This document shows positions 1 through 7,763 of a stretch of DNA of 64,000 nt, in pieces. The DNA is from Segniliparus rotundus DSM 44985 (GTDB lineage: Bacteria > Actinomycetota > Actinomycetes > Mycobacteriales > Mycobacteriaceae). The position numbers were made by a program, and so were the translations under genes. The notes beneath the pieces were generated by a model. That model worked only from the letters and a program-made list of their open reading frames with translations, had not been told where the DNA came from and made no database searches. Each line of letters starts with the position of its first letter. The stretch's first letter is position 1. The DNA lies in NCBI RefSeq assembly GCF_000092825.1, contig NC_014168.1:1231946-1295945 (forward strand), written 5' to 3'.

Positions 1-1
1 C

Positions 2-481
2 GGCGACGACTTGCCGATCCTGGTGCTCACCGCGCGCGACACGGTCTCCGAGCGGGTCGCCGGGCTCGACGCCGGCGCGGACGACTACCTGCCGAAGCCT
101 TTCGCCCTCGAAGAGCTCCTCGCCAGGGTGCGGGCGCTGCTCCGCCGGCGCACTCCCCAAGCGGAGCCCGGCGCTGAGACATTGGCCTTCCTCGACCTCA
201 GCCTGGACCCCGCAACGCGCGACGTGCGCAGGGGAGACCGCGAGATCAGCTTGACCCGGACCGAGTTCGCCCTGCTGGAAATGCTCATGGAGAATCCGAG
301 ACGAGTGCTCACGCGCACCCGGCTGCTCGAAGAAGTCTGGGGATACGACTTTCCGACCTCGGGCAACGCGCTTGAGGTGTACATCGGCTACCTCCGCAGG
401 AAAACAGAGGCCGATGGCGAGAACAGGCTCATCCACACCGTTCGAGGCGTTGGCTACGTCTTGCGCGAGACTCCTCCGTAA
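2..481 (+). CDS. mprA: MprA-like OmpR/PhoB-family response regulator (5' end outside window)
   Basis: DNA-binding output partner of the sensor kinase just downstream; in mycobacteria MprA controls cell-envelope stress genes including sigE, sigB and pepD. The open frame enters from the left edge, so about 70 residues, including the phospho-acceptor aspartate, are missing. Visible are the end of the receiver domain with the switch lysine in [15 protein letters not shown] and the winged-helix output domain with [11 protein letters not shown] and a C-terminal [15 protein letters not shown]. The visible part matches M. tuberculosis MprA (Rv0981) almost residue for residue as I recall it. The kinase gene starts 6 bp after the stop, so the two are surely co-transcribed. 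Identity is firm; the regulon is inferred from mycobacteria. Confidence 0.95.
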   Translation, partial: GDDLPILVLTARDTVSERVAGLDAGADDYLPKPFALEELLARVRALLRRRTPQAEPGAETLAFLDLSLDPATRDVRRGDREISLTRTEFALLEMLMENPRRVLTRTRLLEEVWGYDFPTSGNALEVYIGYLRRKTEADGENRLIHTVRGVGYVLRETPP

Positions 482-487
482 ACCCGC

Positions 488-1888
488 ATGACCGCTCCTT
501 GGCGCACGCGCAAGATCACTCTGCGGGCGAGGCTCGCGATCATGTCGGCCTCGTTGGTCGCCGCCGCCGTGGTGGTGCTGACAGTCACCGCGTACCTGGT
601 GGTGAGCCGTGCCCTGTACGACAATGTGGACGAGCAGCTGCGAGCTCGCGAGGCGCTCATGATCGGCTCGGTCGACCAAACTCGCGCGGTCCTGGAATCG
701 GCGGAGGCTCCGATCGTGGGGGATGAGACGTTCAATGTGATGCTTGTCCGCGAGGACGGGCAGGCGTTCGAGTTCGGCCAAGTCCCGTTCGGCTCCACCG
801 AGCGCGAGGTGGCCCATGGGCTGCGGGACGAATCGTTGCGGACGCTGCGGGGACAGCGAGTGCTCGCGCGCAGGCTGCCCCAGGGCGAGACGCTCATTCT
901 GGCTCGCCCGCTCGCCCCTATCGACCAGCTGACCGACCGATTGGCCTGGATCTCGGTGCTGGTCGGGTTGTGCGGCGTGGTCGTCGCAGCCGTGATGGGG
1001 CTCGCTGTGGCGGCGACGGGCCTCGCCCCAGTGGGACGGCTCACCGCCGCAGCCGAACGGATCGCGCGGACCAACGACCTCACGCCGATTCCCGTCAGCG
1101 GGCACGACGAGCTCGCCAGGCTGACCGAGAGTTTCAATGCCATGCTCCGAGCGCTCGCCGATTCGAGATTCCGGCAAAAGCGCCTGGTCGAAGACGCCGG
1201 TCATGAGTTGCGCACGCCGCTCACCTCGCTGCGGACTAATCTGGAGCTGCTCATCGCGGCTTCTCAAGAAGGGGCAGCGCACATGCCGGAGAAGGATATG
1301 GCTGACTTGCGGGCCGATGTGCTCGCCCAAATCGAAGAGTTCTCCACCTTGGTGACGGATTTGGTGGACCTGGCGCGAGAGGACGCGCCCGATCCGGCCG
1401 ACGGCCAGGTGGAATTGAGCGAGGTCGTCGACAATTGCGTTGAGCGTGTCCGCCGCAGGCGGGCAGACGTCGAGTTCGTCGTGGAGCTTTCCCACTGGTT
1501 TGTGCGGGGCGATCCGGCGAGCCTGGCCCGCGGCGTGCTCAATGTGCTCGACAACGCTGCGAAATGGAGTCCGCCCGGAGGTCGGGTCCAGGTGAGGTTG
1601 GGCGAAGTCTCGCCAGGGCTTGCCGAACTGTCCGTCGCGGACGAGGGCCCTGGCATACCGGAGCAGGACAGGGTGCTCGTGTTCGAGCGCTTCTACAGGG
1701 CGACTGCGGCCCGGTCCATGCCTGGTTCCGGGTTGGGGCTCGCGATCGTCAAGCAGGTCATGGTCCGCCACGGCGGGACGGTGTCGGCGGAATCTTCGCC
1801 GGGGGGCGGGGCGTTGGTCCGAATGTTCTTCCCCGGCGCCCGAACGACGGTGGTCCCCGACGCTTCGCCAGGTCACGAACAGGTCTAA
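488..1888 (+). CDS. mprB: MprB-like membrane sensor histidine kinase
   Basis: Inner-membrane sensor kinase that phosphorylates the adjacent MprA-like regulator. The 466-residue protein has an N-terminal membrane helix (about residues 20-40), an extracytoplasmic loop, a second helix near residues 155-180, a HAMP domain, a dimerisation helix with the phosphorylated histidine in DAGHELRTPLTSLRTN (His239), and a catalytic domain with the N box NVLDNAAKWSP, G1 box DEGPGIP and G2 box GSGLGLAIV. All catalytic boxes look intact. The ATG is 6 bp past the mprA stop. In mycobacteria the extracytoplasmic loop is held off by DnaK and released by misfolded exported proteins; that is family knowledge, not visible here. 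Confidence 0.95.
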   Translation: MTAPWRTRKITLRARLAIMSASLVAAAVVVLTVTAYLVVSRALYDNVDEQLRAREALMIGSVDQTRAVLESAEAPIVGDETFNVMLVREDGQAFEFGQVPFGSTEREVAHGLRDESLRTLRGQRVLARRLPQGETLILARPLAPIDQLTDRLAWISVLVGLCGVVVAAVMGLAVAATGLAPVGRLTAAAERIARTNDLTPIPVSGHDELARLTESFNAMLRALADSRFRQKRLVEDAGHELRTPLTSLRTNLELLIAASQEGAAHMPEKDMADLRADVLAQIEEFSTLVTDLVDLAREDAPDPADGQVELSEVVDNCVERVRRRRADVEFVVELSHWFVRGDPASLARGVLNVLDNAAKWSPPGGRVQVRLGEVSPGLAELSVADEGPGIPEQDRVLVFERFYRATAARSMPGSGLGLAIVKQVMVRHGGTVSAESSPGGGALVRMFFPGARTTVVPDASPGHEQV

Positions 1889-2022
1889 GAAGATCGCCCC
1901 CACGTTGAAACTGCTGGCCAACTTCTCAGGATCTGGCTACTCTTGTTCTTAGCCGACGCTCAGCCTGGGCCTTCATGATTGCAGGCAAAGCCAGTGCAGC
2001 AACCGACACGAGACGAGTGAAG

Positions 2023-3438
2023 ATGAGCGAAGACCCGAACGCCGCCGATGTCCGGCCAGGCCAGAACGGGCCGCAGACCCAGGGCGGCCCGCAGGACTTG
2101 GACGCGACGGCTCCGCTGCCCCAGCAGGCCTGCGCGCCACAGCACGCCCAGGGCCCGGCGGAGCATTGGATGTGGTCGCGGCAGGGTCAGCCGGGGCCAG
2201 CCCCGCAGGATCATGGCCAGCAACAACAGCAGCACATGCCGGGTTTCACCCCATGGCATGCGCCAGCTCCTGGCGCCGAGCCCGCTTCGTTCCACCGCGT
2301 TCCGGCCAAAGAACGGGGCGGCTCCGGTCGCGCGTTGGGGTTGACCGCCTTGGTCGCGGTCTTCGCTTCCGGGGTGGGGGCTGTTGGCGGCGCCGGCCTT
2401 GTGTACGCGCTCGACCATCGGGCCGCCGCGCACTCCGCGCTGGCCAATGGGGCGGACGGCGGGCCTTTTGGCAGCAAGGGCGTTCCTGCCGCTGTCGACG
2501 GTCGTCCCATGTCCGTGGCCGAAGTGGCCGCGTTGGTCCAGCCCGAGGTCGTCCAGATCGAAGTGAACGTGCCCGACGGGCACATCACCGGCTCCGGAGT
2601 GATCCTCAGCGCGGACGGCAAAATCCTCACGAACAACCATGTCGTCTCGGAGGCTGCTTCTGGCGGCGCGGTCATGCAGGTGCATCTGCACGATGGCGCC
2701 ACTTTGCCCGCCTCTGTGGTTGCCACCGACCCGGACACGGACCTGGCGGTCATCCAGGCGAAGGGGAGGACAGATCTTCCGGTCGCAAAGCTCGGCTCCT
2801 CGGCCGATCTCACCGTCGGGCAGGACGTGGTGGCCATTGGTTCCCCGATGGGGTTGGAGGGGACCGTGACCCGAGGCATTGTGAGCGCGTTGCGGCGCCC
2901 AGTGGCGGCTGGCGGCGAGGATGGCGGCGCGAAAACGAGCGCTCTGGAGGCGATTCAGACGGACGCGTCGATCAATCCCGGCAACTCCGGCGGCGCATTG
3001 GTGAACATGCAGGGGCAAGTGGTCGGGATCAACTTCATGATCTACACCCTTGGCAGCGACCGCCAGGGCCAGTCCGGATCGATCGGACTCGGGTTCGCCA
3101 TTCCGATCGATTTGGCGAAGCATGTCGCCGACCAGCTCATCCAGAACGGCAAGGCGACGCACGCCTCGCTGGGCGTGACTGTGCGCGGAACCGATCCTTC
3201 GGCCTCGGTCCGCGGGGTCAGCGTGCTGAGCGTCAACTCCGGCAGCGGGGCAGAGGCGGCTGGGATTTCTGTCGGCTCGGTGATCACGAAGGTCGACGGC
3301 CGTCCGATCGACGGCACCGTGGGTTTGGTCGCAGTGGTCCGAGGGCACAGTCCTGGGGAGAAGATCAGAGTCACGTACATCGACGGCGCTTCCGACGGCG
3401 CCGAGCGCACTGTGCCGGTCACGCTCGGCATGGCGTGA
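2023..3438 (+). CDS. pepD: PepD-like HtrA serine protease, membrane-anchored, with PDZ domain
   Basis: Periplasmic-side quality-control protease and chaperone of the HtrA/DegP family. A Pro/Gln-rich cytoplasmic N-terminus (about 100 residues) is followed by one membrane helix (LTALVAVFASGVGAVGGAGL), then a trypsin-fold domain with the triad His206 (TNNHVVS), Asp240 (DPDTDLAVI) and Ser322 (NPGNSGGAL), and a C-terminal PDZ domain. ATG 2023 was chosen because it begins a hydrophilic stretch typical of the family; an in-frame ATG at 1975 is also possible. It lies 134 bp after mprB and overlaps moaB2 by one base (TGATG). The order mprA-mprB-pepD-moaB2 is that of M. tuberculosis Rv0981-Rv0984, where MprAB induces pepD. 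Confidence 0.93.
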   Translation: MSEDPNAADVRPGQNGPQTQGGPQDLDATAPLPQQACAPQHAQGPAEHWMWSRQGQPGPAPQDHGQQQQQHMPGFTPWHAPAPGAEPASFHRVPAKERGGSGRALGLTALVAVFASGVGAVGGAGLVYALDHRAAAHSALANGADGGPFGSKGVPAAVDGRPMSVAEVAALVQPEVVQIEVNVPDGHITGSGVILSADGKILTNNHVVSEAASGGAVMQVHLHDGATLPASVVATDPDTDLAVIQAKGRTDLPVAKLGSSADLTVGQDVVAIGSPMGLEGTVTRGIVSALRRPVAAGGEDGGAKTSALEAIQTDASINPGNSGGALVNMQGQVVGINFMIYTLGSDRQGQSGSIGLGFAIPIDLAKHVADQLIQNGKATHASLGVTVRGTDPSASVRGVSVLSVNSGSGAEAAGISVGSVITKVDGRPIDGTVGLVAVVRGHSPGEKIRVTYIDGASDGAERTVPVTLGMA

Positions 3439-3989
3439 TGCCGCACAGCCCGAAGACCACGGTGTCGGAGCTGTCGGCTACGGTGTCAACCGTGGTGCAT
3501 GTGTCAAAGGCGATAGGCCGGGCGTTAGTCGTGGTGGTGGACGATCAGGCTGCGGCTGGCCATCCGGGCGATATGCTCGGCGCGTTGGTGAAGGAGCTCT
3601 TGGACGAGGGCGGTTTCCATGTCGACGCGATTGTCGTGGTGCCTGCCGACATGGCGAACATCCGCAATGCCCTCAACACGGCGGTGATCGGTGGTGTGGA
3701 CCTTGTGGTTTCGGTCGGGGGCGTCGGTGTGTCCGACCGGGACGTGACACCGGAGGCCACGCTTGAACTTCTCGATTTGCAGTTGCCGGGCATCGAGCAG
3801 GCGCTGCGAGCGTCGGGGCTTTCGGCCGGGTCGGTGGAGGCTGGTATATCCCGCGGCGTCGCTGGGGTGTCGGGGAGCACGCTCGTGGTGAACCTCGCGG
3901 GGACTCGGGCCGCCATTCGAGACGGGATGGCCACGTTGATCCCCTTGGCTGCCAATGTGATCCACCAACTTTCCGTGTTGGAAGATTGA
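3438..3989 (+). CDS. moaB2: MoaB2-like molybdopterin-binding (MogA/MoaB) family protein
   Basis: Member of the MoaB/MogA family that binds or adenylylates molybdopterin during molybdenum cofactor synthesis. The 183-residue protein carries the family signature as VVSVGGVGVSDRDVTPEAT, equivalent to SGGTG...DVTPEA, followed by GISRGVAGVSGSTLVVNL near the end. The first SGG serine and threonine positions are altered (VGGVG), as is common in actinobacterial MoaB2 proteins. The ATG overlaps the pepD stop by one base, so translation is probably coupled. In M. tuberculosis the same gene pair sits behind mprAB, and MoaB2 there has been linked to SigE; whether that holds here is inference. Confidence 0.85.
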   Translation: MPHSPKTTVSELSATVSTVVHVSKAIGRALVVVVDDQAAAGHPGDMLGALVKELLDEGGFHVDAIVVVPADMANIRNALNTAVIGGVDLVVSVGGVGVSDRDVTPEATLELLDLQLPGIEQALRASGLSAGSVEAGISRGVAGVSGSTLVVNLAGTRAAIRDGMATLIPLAANVIHQLSVLED

Positions 3990-4491
3990 ACTCTTGGTGA
4001 ATATTTGCATTCATACGAGGGAACTCGTGATTGTTACACGGATTCCTTCTTTATTTCTAAAATGTTAACCACCCGCAAAACGCTTCTTTTTGTGACTTGG
4101 AACTATGCATTGGGACACTCTGATTTTTTGGAGTGCTTCAAATTACCCTAAATGGCCCTGTTGCGCTTTACGATGCTTGGCGAGGTGTGCGACGATTTGT
4201 GGGCTAGATCGACGATGCTCTAGCGCGGGCGAACCTCGGTCGACCGAGGTTCGCCTTGTTCCTGTCACATGTGCGGCCAGCCCTCGTGGCTGCGACGTGA
4301 GCGGCATGCGCGGCCTCTCCGCTTTGCTCCTGAGAAAAAATCTTTGGAGCAAGTCGCGACATACGGATCACGGTTTGATAACGTACTGGCATGGGCTGGA
4401 ATAAAGCCGACACGAGGAGCGCGGCCAAGCGCCAAACCAACAGGAGGCCGAACTGTCCACCCACCAGTCCCACTCGAGGAGAATCAGGTCT
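3990..4491. other. 502-bp gene-free region upstream of the porin pair, partly AT-rich
   Basis: No convincing gene. Positions about 4000-4160 are clearly more AT-rich than their surroundings (runs such as TTTATTTCTAAAATGTTAA), suggesting the porin promoter and a long untranslated leader. A perfect palindrome lies at 4228-4255. A Shine-Dalgarno-like GAGGAGA stands 9 bases before the porin ATG at 4492. Confidence 0.6.
4228..4255. terminator. Perfect 28-bp palindrome, possible terminator or operator
   Basis: Both 14-base arms are exactly complementary around a central TCGA; the left arm reads GGCGAACCTCGGTC. A short T-containing tract (TTGTT) follows. It lies 238 bp after moaB2 and 236 bp before the first porin, so it could end the mprA operon transcript or be a regulator site in the porin leader. 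Confidence 0.5.
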
Positions 4492-5151
4492 ATGAAAGCT
4501 CTCGGACGCGTCCGTCGGCACGCGGCGATGTTCGCGGCAGGTGTTCTCGCCCTCGGCTGGGGAGCCTTCGACGCGAAGCTTGCCCACGCGGACGTCTGGT
4601 ACGACCTGGACGACGCGGAACGCAGTGTCACGAACGACGAGGGCACCTATGTCGATTTGAAGCTGTACGACAACCATGTGCTGGTGTCCCAGGACGAGTC
4701 GGCCAACGGTGCGGGCCGCACTGCGTGGGTCAGCGGGACGATCTACGCGAAAATCCAAGGGCCCGCGGTGGACGGGAAGAGCCCCTTGGAGCTCACGAAC
4801 AACTACAACCAGTACGGCATCATCGTCCGGAGCGGCTACGACATCGGCTGCCAAGTGGACGTCACCGGCCTCAGCGCGGGCCTTGGCTTCGGCGCGCACC
4901 TCGGCACCCTCAGCCTGGGCCTCGGCGGCGACCTCAATATCCCGCTGACTCCTGGCCAGGTGCAACGCGTCGAAGTCGCCTACCGGGACACCTTGGGGGC
5001 GGGGGAGTACTACCTGCAGTACCAGGACCTGCGCCTTTCGATCCAGCTTTGTGGCGGCTACGCCCAAGCGCGCCCGTACGCGATCGTGCAGGTGCCGAGC
5101 AACTTCTACGTGTTGAACACTGTGTACGGCACCCCGTTCAACATGGGCTGA
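4492..5151 (+). CDS. MspA-family outer-membrane porin, copy 1
   Basis: Mycolate outer-membrane channel of the MspA family, which forms octameric pores for small hydrophilic solutes. The 219-residue precursor has a basic N-terminus and a hydrophobic core ending in KLAHA, giving a signal-peptide cleavage after residue 33 and a mature protein of about 186 residues, the usual MspA size. The C-terminus (QARPYAIVQV ... YGTPFNMG) matches the end of MspA (LLRPFARLI ... YGEPWNMN). Two cysteines, in YDIGCQ and IQLCGGY, are not in MspA and could form a disulfide. The second porin starts 58 bp downstream, so the pair is probably an operon. Family assignment is firm; pore properties are not deducible. Confidence 0.85.
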   Translation: MKALGRVRRHAAMFAAGVLALGWGAFDAKLAHADVWYDLDDAERSVTNDEGTYVDLKLYDNHVLVSQDESANGAGRTAWVSGTIYAKIQGPAVDGKSPLELTNNYNQYGIIVRSGYDIGCQVDVTGLSAGLGFGAHLGTLSLGLGGDLNIPLTPGQVQRVEVAYRDTLGAGEYYLQYQDLRLSIQLCGGYAQARPYAIVQVPSNFYVLNTVYGTPFNMG

Positions 5152-5209
5152 TCCCTGCAAACCAACCACTTGACGAGAACACTGACGTAAAACGAAGGAG
5201 ACTTTCACT

Positions 5210-5989
5210 ATGGGAAGCGGAAAACAGGCCCGAAGGGCGCGTCGGTTCTTGACCGGTCTGGCCGCAGGGGGGGCGCTCTGGGGCGTCATGTGCTCGTCCT
5301 CCGGCGCCGCCCTCGCGGACACCACGGTGACCTTGCCGGACGACTCGATCACGCAGACTCTTCCCGACGGGACTGTGGTCACGGTGTCTGTGCGCGACCA
5401 GTACGCGACCATCGCGCCCGCGATGGTCGCGGTGCAGACATCGAGAAACATTTGGGCGAACGGCACGGTTCGTGTCGACGTCGAAGGGAGCATCGACGAA
5501 GGCCGTATCACCCCGGGCTATGTCGTTGGCTGCCAGTTCACCTTCGGGGCCAGCGCGGGCGGCTCGTTCAACTCGGGGCACAGCAGTCCGGGCCTGGGCA
5601 TAGGCGTGACCGCGCTCAACGCCGCTATCGGCACTGGTCTTGCCGCGACAGACCCGCTGGGCGCGGCCACCGCGTTGGGCGGGGCGGGGCTGACCGCCGC
5701 GTCCCAGTACGTGCCTCAGGGCAATATCGGGTTCTCGATCGGGCCCGGCCAGGCGGTCGAGGTCCCTATGCTCCGCATCGAGGAGCCGGACGACTACGGC
5801 AACCAGACCTTCGACAACTACTTCGCGTTCGCGGGCAACCACGGCGGCATCAGCTACACGGACGTGACGTTCAAGGTCGACGACTGCGCGGGCTACGCGC
5901 AGGCCCGCCCGTACAGCCGTGTCCGCATCAAGAACGCGAAGACCATGGCGTGGGTGACCATATGGGGCCCGCCGTTCTCCATCGGCTGA
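5210..5989 (+). CDS. MspA-family outer-membrane porin, copy 2
   Basis: Second MspA-type porin. The 259-residue precursor has an Arg-rich start, a hydrophobic core and a cleavage site after AALA (residue 36). The middle holds a Gly/Ala-rich insertion (about residues 125-180) absent from copy 1, which would lengthen the periplasmic or rim region. The end (CAGYAQARPYSRVRIK ... WGPPFSIG) matches copy 1 and MspA. Cysteines in VVGCQF and DDCAGY sit at positions equivalent to those of copy 1, so a conserved disulfide is likely. A Shine-Dalgarno GGAG precedes the ATG. The gene is followed by a 25-bp perfect hairpin. The two copies have diverged strongly, arguing for an old duplication and possibly mixed pores. 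Confidence 0.85.
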   Translation: MGSGKQARRARRFLTGLAAGGALWGVMCSSSGAALADTTVTLPDDSITQTLPDGTVVTVSVRDQYATIAPAMVAVQTSRNIWANGTVRVDVEGSIDEGRITPGYVVGCQFTFGASAGGSFNSGHSSPGLGIGVTALNAAIGTGLAATDPLGAATALGGAGLTAASQYVPQGNIGFSIGPGQAVEVPMLRIEEPDDYGNQTFDNYFAFAGNHGGISYTDVTFKVDDCAGYAQARPYSRVRIKNAKTMAWVTIWGPPFSIG

Positions 5990-6002
5990 CTCGGGACCGT
6001 CC

Positions 6003-6055
6003 GCAAACCTCAAGGGCGCCCCGCCGCAAAGCGGCGGGGCGCCCTTGAGGTTTGC
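6003..6055. terminator. Bidirectional terminator hairpin, 25-bp perfect stem
   Basis: The arms 6003-6027 and 6031-6055 are perfectly complementary around an AAA loop; the GC-rich core reads GGGCGCCCCGCCGC on the left arm. It sits between the convergent porin 2 and mscL genes and begins 13 bp after the porin stop, so it should end both transcripts. Confidence 0.85.
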
Positions 6056-6062
6056 TTCTGAT

Positions 6063-6500
6063 TCACGGGAGTTTTGGCGGCGCGGACGCGCCCGGCGTGG
6101 CCTGCGCGGCGAGCAGGTTGCGGATCTCCTCCAACAGATCGCGCTCCGAAGCGGGCTCGTCCGGCTCCTCCAAGCCTTTTTTGGCTTTGCGCCGCTCGTT
6201 GAAGTGGTTGATCGGCAGCACCACGAAGAAATAGATCACCGAAGCCACCAAAACGAAGTTGATCGTTGCGGAGATCACCGCGCCGAGGTCCACAAAGGTG
6301 GCTGGGTTGTCTTTGAGGATGCGGAACCCGAGCCCTTCCACGCTCCTCTCCCCGCCGAGCGCGGCGATGAGCGGCTGAATGACTTTCGCGGTGATCGAGG
6401 TGACGATGGCGGTGAAGGCTGCGCCGACCACCACTGCGACGGCGAGATCGACGACATTGCCCCGCAAGAGAAATTTCTTGAAGCCGCTCAGCACAGCCAT
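6063..6500 (-). CDS. mscL: Large-conductance mechanosensitive channel MscL
   Basis: Homopentameric inner-membrane valve that opens under extreme turgor. The 145-residue protein has the conserved start GFKKFLLRGNVVDLAVAVVVG (amphipathic N-terminus plus TM1), a periplasmic loop, TM2 (INFVLVASVIYFFVVLPINHF) and a charged cytoplasmic helix ending in a disordered tail. The start at 6500 is preceded by AAAGGA at good spacing; a longer in-frame extension to 6563 lacks such a site. It is near moaB2 as in M. tuberculosis (mscL is Rv0985c), with the porin pair lying between. The stop is 8 bp from the long hairpin shared with porin 2. Confidence 0.95.
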   Translation of the reverse strand: MAVLSGFKKFLLRGNVVDLAVAVVVGAAFTAIVTSITAKVIQPLIAALGGERSVEGLGFRILKDNPATFVDLGAVISATINFVLVASVIYFFVVLPINHFNERRKAKKGLEEPDEPASERDLLEEIRNLLAAQATPGASAPPKLP

Positions 6501-6615
6501 GGATGAGGTCCTTTCCGATGACATGAGGATCGCGCCGAGCCTTGCTGTCTCGGCTTCTTTCACGCTACCAGGAGAAAGAGCTGCGAAGAGGCGTGCTTGC
6601 CGCGATATGGCCGCG

Positions 6616-7299
6616 TCAGCGGGAAATGACCGTGACCGCCTGTATCAATGTGACGGCCGCGACTTTCTGCGCTGCGGTGTTGTCCATGGCGAGCAGGGCG
6701 ACACGCCCCTGTGCTGCGGAGGAGCGTTCAGGCTCGGAGACGAGCAGCACCACAGCGGCTTGGGCGAGCACCTCAGGAGGTCTGATCCCGGTCTGTTTGG
6801 TCGCGGCGTCCTCTGTTGCGCCAGGTTGATGTTGGGGCACAGTGACGACGTCCACGACGTCCCCTGGACGCAGCATGTCCGCGAGGGTTTGGTCGGGGAG
6901 GCGGACCGAGACCGCTCGCGCGTCAGGGATCGCGGTGGCGAGCCCGGCGAGCCTCGGCGTGATGATCCGGACGTCGGTCAACGCCTCGCCGGAGCGCACG
7001 GGTCCCGCGACCGTCCGTCCGAGCAATTGCCGAGGGTCGGCCACCGCCCCCGCGGGGACGTCGCCGGGCGAGAGGCTGCGGACTGCGAGGTCTGCCGGGC
7101 CGAGGGCGACCCCGGGCCTGAGGTCATGCGCCGCGACGACTGCCGCAGCCTGCCCTGGGCGCGCGTGGGCCCGAATGGCGAGACCGCCTGCCAGCAAGAG
7201 CAACAGCCCCGCCGCCACACGTCGGGCTGCGACGAGGCGCCACCAGCTCAATCGCCTGTGCCAAGCGGCGTATGTGGAGAATCGCGTCGAAAAGCTCAT
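6616..7299 (-). CDS. SAF-domain (RcpC/CpaB-like) membrane-anchored protein
   Basis: The 227-residue protein has a basic N-terminus, one membrane helix (VAAGLLLLLAGGLAIR, about residues 30-46) and an external SAF domain beginning VVAAHDLRPGVALGPADLAV and followed by an RcpC-like region with LADMLRPGDVVDVVTVP. SAF/RcpC proteins in pilus systems (CpaB) help assembly, but no pilus genes are adjacent. The position, upstream of mscL and next to the FmdB-like gene, corresponds to the Rv0990c-Rv0991c pair of M. tuberculosis, so this is probably a conserved envelope protein of that locus. Function is unknown. Confidence 0.75.
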   Translation of the reverse strand: MSFSTRFSTYAAWHRRLSWWRLVAARRVAAGLLLLLAGGLAIRAHARPGQAAAVVAAHDLRPGVALGPADLAVRSLSPGDVPAGAVADPRQLLGRTVAGPVRSGEALTDVRIITPRLAGLATAIPDARAVSVRLPDQTLADMLRPGDVVDVVTVPQHQPGATEDAATKQTGIRPPEVLAQAAVVLLVSEPERSSAAQGRVALLAMDNTAAQKVAAVTLIQAVTVISR

Positions 7300-7386
7300 G
7301 CCGCAAACGTAGAGAACCGCGAGCGGAGCGCCGGGCGTTTGACGCGAATTGTGGACAACAGATCCGTGCTGTCCACAGGGGTGGCG

Positions 7387-7710
7387 TCAGCTCGCGGCAG
7401 CGGACGCGGCCGCAGTCGAACTCGTGCTGCTCGGCGCTGCGGAGTTCGAGCTGGAAGAGGCCCCTGAGCTCGAGGAGCCGCCCGAGGTTTCGCTCGACGT
7501 CGTGCTGGGGCTCTTGGAACCAGAGCCGTTCGATCCGCGCGCGTCGGTGCGGTAAAAGCCGCTGCCCTTGAAAACCACGCCGACCGAGTCGAAGACCTTG
7601 CGCAGCCGTCCCTGGCATTGCCCGCACACGGTCAGCGACGCGTCGGAGAAGGACTGGACGATGTCGAAGCGGTTATCGCACTGGGTGCAAGCGTACGAAT
7701 AAGTCGGCAT
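7387..7710 (-). CDS. FmdB-like zinc-ribbon protein with serine-rich tail
   Basis: A 107-residue protein that opens MPTYSYACTQCDNRFDI with a second CGQC pair, forming the four-cysteine zinc ribbon of the FmdB family, followed by LRKVFDSVGVVFKGSGFYRTD. The last 45 or so residues are almost only Ser, Thr, Ala and Gly and look disordered. This is the architecture of the serine-rich Rv0991c protein of M. tuberculosis, described as a redox-sensitive chaperone-like protein. The start at 7710 was chosen because the family begins MPTY. It is 87 bp upstream of the SAF gene on the same strand. Confidence 0.85.
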   Translation of the reverse strand: MPTYSYACTQCDNRFDIVQSFSDASLTVCGQCQGRLRKVFDSVGVVFKGSGFYRTDARGSNGSGSKSPSTTSSETSGGSSSSGASSSSNSAAPSSTSSTAAASAAAS

Positions 7711-7763
7711 AGCACGGATTTTAGCAGTCAAAAACCCGGAGTGCCAAGGGTTGGCGCCCAGAG

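Noticed and set aside
1889-2022. MprA-type binding repeats before pepD
   Set aside because: Several CTCAG-like words occur, but no pair matches a consensus that I can state with confidence.
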